From: CAVSIS01 sp963814875
GTDB lineage: Bacteria; Acidobacteriota; Thermoanaerobaculia; Thermoanaerobaculales; Sulfomarinibacteraceae
Direction: 5' to 3'
Assembly (NCBI GenBank): GCA_963814875.1
Contig: CAWFFJ010000015.1
Span: 1-64,000 of the forward strand
Length of the DNA stretch: 64,000 bases
The stretch's first letter is position 1. Every line of letters begins with the position of its first letter. Below the pieces are notes generated by a model. It ran no database searches. It saw only the letters and a program-made list of their open reading frames with translations, and had not been told where the DNA came from. Shown piece by piece: positions 61,855 through 64,000 of the stretch. The translations under genes were made by a program, and so were the position numbers.

Positions 61855-61883
61855 ATTCTAGCCTGCATGTCTCACGACGTCAC
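61855..61883 (-). promoter_or_regulatory. DUF3891 promoter built from a repeat end
   Basis: On the minus strand GTGACG (61883-61878), a 17-base spacer and TAGAAT (61860-61855). The spacer and both boxes copy the arrangement at comF (45928-45956). The GTG start is 5 bases after the -10. Confidence 0.6.
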
Positions 61884-61907
61884 CTCGCGAGGGCTCCGAA
61901 ATGCGTG
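61860..61907. repeat. Partial inverted-repeat element, copy D
   Basis: AGCCTGCATGTCTCAC...CGTCAC...GCGAGGGCTCCGAAATGC aligns with the left end of copy A for about 48 bases. The other end is missing. It fills the divergent gap before the phosphohexomutase gene. Confidence 0.7.
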
Positions 61908-61929
61908 CCCGCCGACCCCGCTCACATGC

Positions 61930-61935
61930 TACCCT
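61930..61935 (+). promoter_or_regulatory. Possible -10 box of phosphohexomutase
   Basis: TACCCT ends 9 bases before the ATG at 61945, a weaker match to the spacing seen elsewhere. Confidence 0.35.
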
Positions 61936-61944
61936 CGACCCGCG

Positions 61945-63354
61945 ATGGTGCAGTTCGGAACCTCCGGCTGGCGCGGCATCATCGGCCGCGAGTTCACCTT
62001 CCGCAAGGCGCGGGTGGTGGTGCAGGCTATCGTCGAAACGCTGCGCGAGGACCTCGGCCAGCCCGGCCTGATCCTGATCGGGTACGACACCAGGATGCTG
62101 TCCGAGAAGTTCGCCCATAGTGCCGCCCAACTCATCTCCGCGAGCGGCATCCCGGTCGAGCTGACACCCCGTGACGTGCCCTCTCCGGTGCTCGCATCGG
62201 CCATCATCGAGCGCGGTGCCGACGCTGGAATCGTCTTCACCGCCAGCCACAACCCTCCCGAGTACAACGGCCTCAAGCTGTACACCGGCAAGGGCATCCT
62301 GGCTCCTGAGGAGCTGACGCAGCGGGTCGAGGCCCGCTATGGGGAGCTGATCGGCAGCTGGGACGACGTCTTCCTGCCCAATCCCGAGCTGATCGGCCAG
62401 CATGACCCGAAGCCGGTCTACCTCGACCGTCTGCAGCGGCTCATCGACTGGGAGGCGATCCGCGCCAGCGGCCTCGAGGTCGTGGTGGACCCGCTCTACG
62501 GCACGTCCCGCGAGTACCTCGACCACATCCTGCTCGAGAACAACGTCCCGGTGACCGTCATCCACAACACCCGCGACCCCTACTTTGGCGGCTATGCACC
62601 GGAGTGCACGTCGGAGAACCTGTCCCGGCTGCGCGACGTGATGCGGAGCACCAACGCCTCCCTCGGGCTTGCCACCGACGGCGACGCCGACCGCTTCGGC
62701 ATCGTCGACCAGGGCGCTCGGATGAAGGACGCCTCGTCGGTGCTGGCGCTGCTGCTCGACTACCTCGCCCGCCGGCGGGGCCTCACCGGCGGTGTCGGCC
62801 GGACCGTGGCGACCTCGCGCATGCTCGACGCGGTCGCCGCGCTGCACGGCCTCGATGTCGTCGAGACCGCGGTCGGGTTCAAGAACTTCGGTCCGATGCT
62901 GGTCGACGGCACCCTCGAGTTCGCCGGCGAGGAGTCGGCCGGCCTTGCCTGGTCGCGCCACCTTCCCGAGCGCGACGGCATCCTCGCCTGCCTGCTGACC
63001 GCGGAGATGGTCGCGACCGAGGGCAAGGGACTGGTCGAGCTCAAGCAGCTGCTGACCGAGCGCGTTGGCACCTTCGCCTTTCGGCGCACCCAGGTGGCCC
63101 TCACCGAGCGCACTCGGCAGATCGTGGAGCGGCGCCTGGCGCAGGAGTCCTGGGACACCGTCGATGGACGCCAGGTGATCGAGGTGAGCCGGACCGACGG
63201 CCTCCGCCTGACCTTCCAAGGCGGCGGCTGGATCCTGATCCGCGTCTCCGGGACCGAGCCCAAGGTGAGGCTCTACGCCGAGGGACGTTCGTCCGAAGAG
63301 ATGCGCCACCTCATGCACCTGGGGCGCCAACTGATCGCGAACGGGAGGTTGTAA
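61945..63354 (+). CDS. Phosphoglucomutase/phosphomannomutase family
   Basis: A 469-residue alpha-D-phosphohexomutase, which moves phosphate between C1 and C6 of hexoses and so supplies sugar-1-phosphates for polysaccharide precursors. The N-terminal FGTSGWRGIIGREFT is usual. The active-site loop TASHNPPEYNG has Ser101 as the phosphoserine, the metal loop DGDADR has Asp245, 247 and 249, the sugar loop is EFAGEESAG, and the phosphate loop is RVSGTEPKVRLYAE. All four domains are complete. Glucose, mannose or glucosamine specificity is not decided. The stop overlaps enolase as TAATG. Confidence 0.93.
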   Translation: MVQFGTSGWRGIIGREFTFRKARVVVQAIVETLREDLGQPGLILIGYDTRMLSEKFAHSAAQLISASGIPVELTPRDVPSPVLASAIIERGADAGIVFTASHNPPEYNGLKLYTGKGILAPEELTQRVEARYGELIGSWDDVFLPNPELIGQHDPKPVYLDRLQRLIDWEAIRASGLEVVVDPLYGTSREYLDHILLENNVPVTVIHNTRDPYFGGYAPECTSENLSRLRDVMRSTNASLGLATDGDADRFGIVDQGARMKDASSVLALLLDYLARRRGLTGGVGRTVATSRMLDAVAALHGLDVVETAVGFKNFGPMLVDGTLEFAGEESAGLAWSRHLPERDGILACLLTAEMVATEGKGLVELKQLLTERVGTFAFRRTQVALTERTRQIVERRLAQESWDTVDGRQVIEVSRTDGLRLTFQGGGWILIRVSGTEPKVRLYAEGRSSEEMRHLMHLGRQLIANGRL

Positions 63355-64000
63355 TGTTCGACATCGAGTTCATCAGCGGCCGGGAGGTCCTCGATTCCCG
63401 CGGTAACCCGACCGTCGAGGCCGAGATCGTGCTGTCCGGGGGCGCGGTCGGCCGGGCCATCGTCCCCTCAGGCGCATCCACCGGGTCGCGTGAGGCGCTC
63501 GAGCTGCGCGACGGGGACGACGGGCGATTCATGGGCAAGGGTGTGCTTGAAGCCGTCGAGCACGTCAACGGTGCCCTTGCCGACGCGGTCGAGGGCCTCG
63601 ACGCACGCGACCAGCTCGGCATCGACCAGGCCCTGATCGAGGCCGACGGCACCGACAACAAGGCCGAGATGGGCGCCAACGCGATCCTCGCGGTGTCGCT
63701 CGCCGTCGCCCACGCCGCCGCCGACGCCAGCGGCCTGCCGCTCTACCAGTACCTCGGCGGGTGCGGCGCGCGCGAGCTGCCGGTGCCGATGATGAACCTC
63801 GTCAACGGTGGCGTCCACGCCGACAACTCGATCGACTTCCAGGAGTTCATGGTCGTGCCGGTGGGCTTCCCCGCGTTCTCCGACGCCTTGCGCGCCGGGG
63901 TCGAGGTCTTCCACACCTTGAAGAAGGTGCTCAAGGCGCGCGGCCTGTCGACCGCGGTCGGCGACGAAGGTGGCTTCGCGCCCGACCTGCCGTCGACCCG
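63354..64000 (+). CDS. eno: Enolase, cut by window edge
   Basis: Interconverts 2-phosphoglycerate and phosphoenolpyruvate. The first 215 codons are present. It starts FDIEFISGREVLDSRGNPTV, with the mobile loop SGAST (Ser42), His155 in NGGVHADN, Glu164 in DFQEFMVVP and the general-acid Glu205 in VGDEGGFAPD. The C-terminal barrel lies beyond the window. ATG 63354 overlaps the phosphohexomutase stop as TAATG, so translation is likely coupled. Confidence 0.96.
   Translation, partial: MFDIEFISGREVLDSRGNPTVEAEIVLSGGAVGRAIVPSGASTGSREALELRDGDDGRFMGKGVLEAVEHVNGALADAVEGLDARDQLGIDQALIEADGTDNKAEMGANAILAVSLAVAHAAADASGLPLYQYLGGCGARELPVPMMNLVNGGVHADNSIDFQEFMVVPVGFPAFSDALRAGVEVFHTLKKVLKARGLSTAVGDEGGFAPDLPST

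Overview
The window is about 64 kb of GC-rich, gene-dense bacterial DNA. It has long GC-rich genes, 4-base stop/start overlaps and few long intergenic gaps. No rRNA, CRISPR array, prophage or recognisable transposase is visible. The gene mix (many glycosyltransferases, a gliding-type ABC transporter with GldG- and DUF4340-like partners, DUF4388, an OPT transporter, MglA-type GTPase chemistry) and the repeat families suggest an uncultured Acidobacteriota, perhaps Thermoanaerobaculia-like. That assignment is an inference from gene content, not a measured phylogeny.

Region 1 (1-29,640) is a surface polysaccharide locus. On the minus strand at the left edge are an asparagine synthetase cut by the window edge and a GT39/ArnT-like membrane transferase. 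An unrelated pair follows (a degenerate M16-like exported protein and a membrane protein, divergently transcribed), then ferritin and a crotonase. The locus proper then has a minus-strand operon of GT4, GT2, a small membrane protein, GT4 and a two-domain glycosyltransferase. Next come a plus-strand GT4, a minus-strand operon (GT4, GT4, WcaJ-like priming transferase) and a plus-strand run (giant GT-C-like membrane protein, GT4-like, GT2, GT2, DUF1972 GT4, second priming transferase). It ends with an SGNH hydrolase and a PqqD-like protein. Together these would prime, build and modify one or two lipid-linked polysaccharides. No flippase, polymerase or exporter is recognised in the window.

Region 2 (29,640-43,400) carries an OPT peptide/metal transporter, a carboxylate-amine ligase fused to a CBS pair, ClpB behind an unusual palindromic 5' region, a DUF4388 protein, a nucleoside-sugar-epimerase-like SDR, and a signalling operon. 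The operon encodes a REC-histidine kinase, a protein joining an MglA-like GTPase to GAF and histidine kinase domains, and a lone receiver.

Region 3 (43,400-64,000) carries exported proteins of unknown role, ComF, proline dehydrogenase, a cation/Ca exchanger, glycerate kinase and a zinc-ribbon/FHA protein. The gliding-type ABC system with DUF4340 follows, then a PPDK-type ATP-grasp protein, glutamate dehydrogenase, a GT4, tRNA-Asn, DUF3891, a phosphohexomutase and the start of enolase.

Three window-wide patterns stand out. First, many first-in-operon genes have a TANNNT -10 box 5-8 bases before an ATG or GTG, so they should make leaderless mRNAs. Second, a family of small inverted-repeat elements with ends related to GTGAGA...GCAGGCT sits only in 5' regions, and at two genes its end appears to be the promoter. 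Third, a different family of ACCACAGAGG palindromes sits only in 3' regions. The 5' region of clpB has a perfect 14-bp inverted repeat covering the ribosome binding site and start codon.
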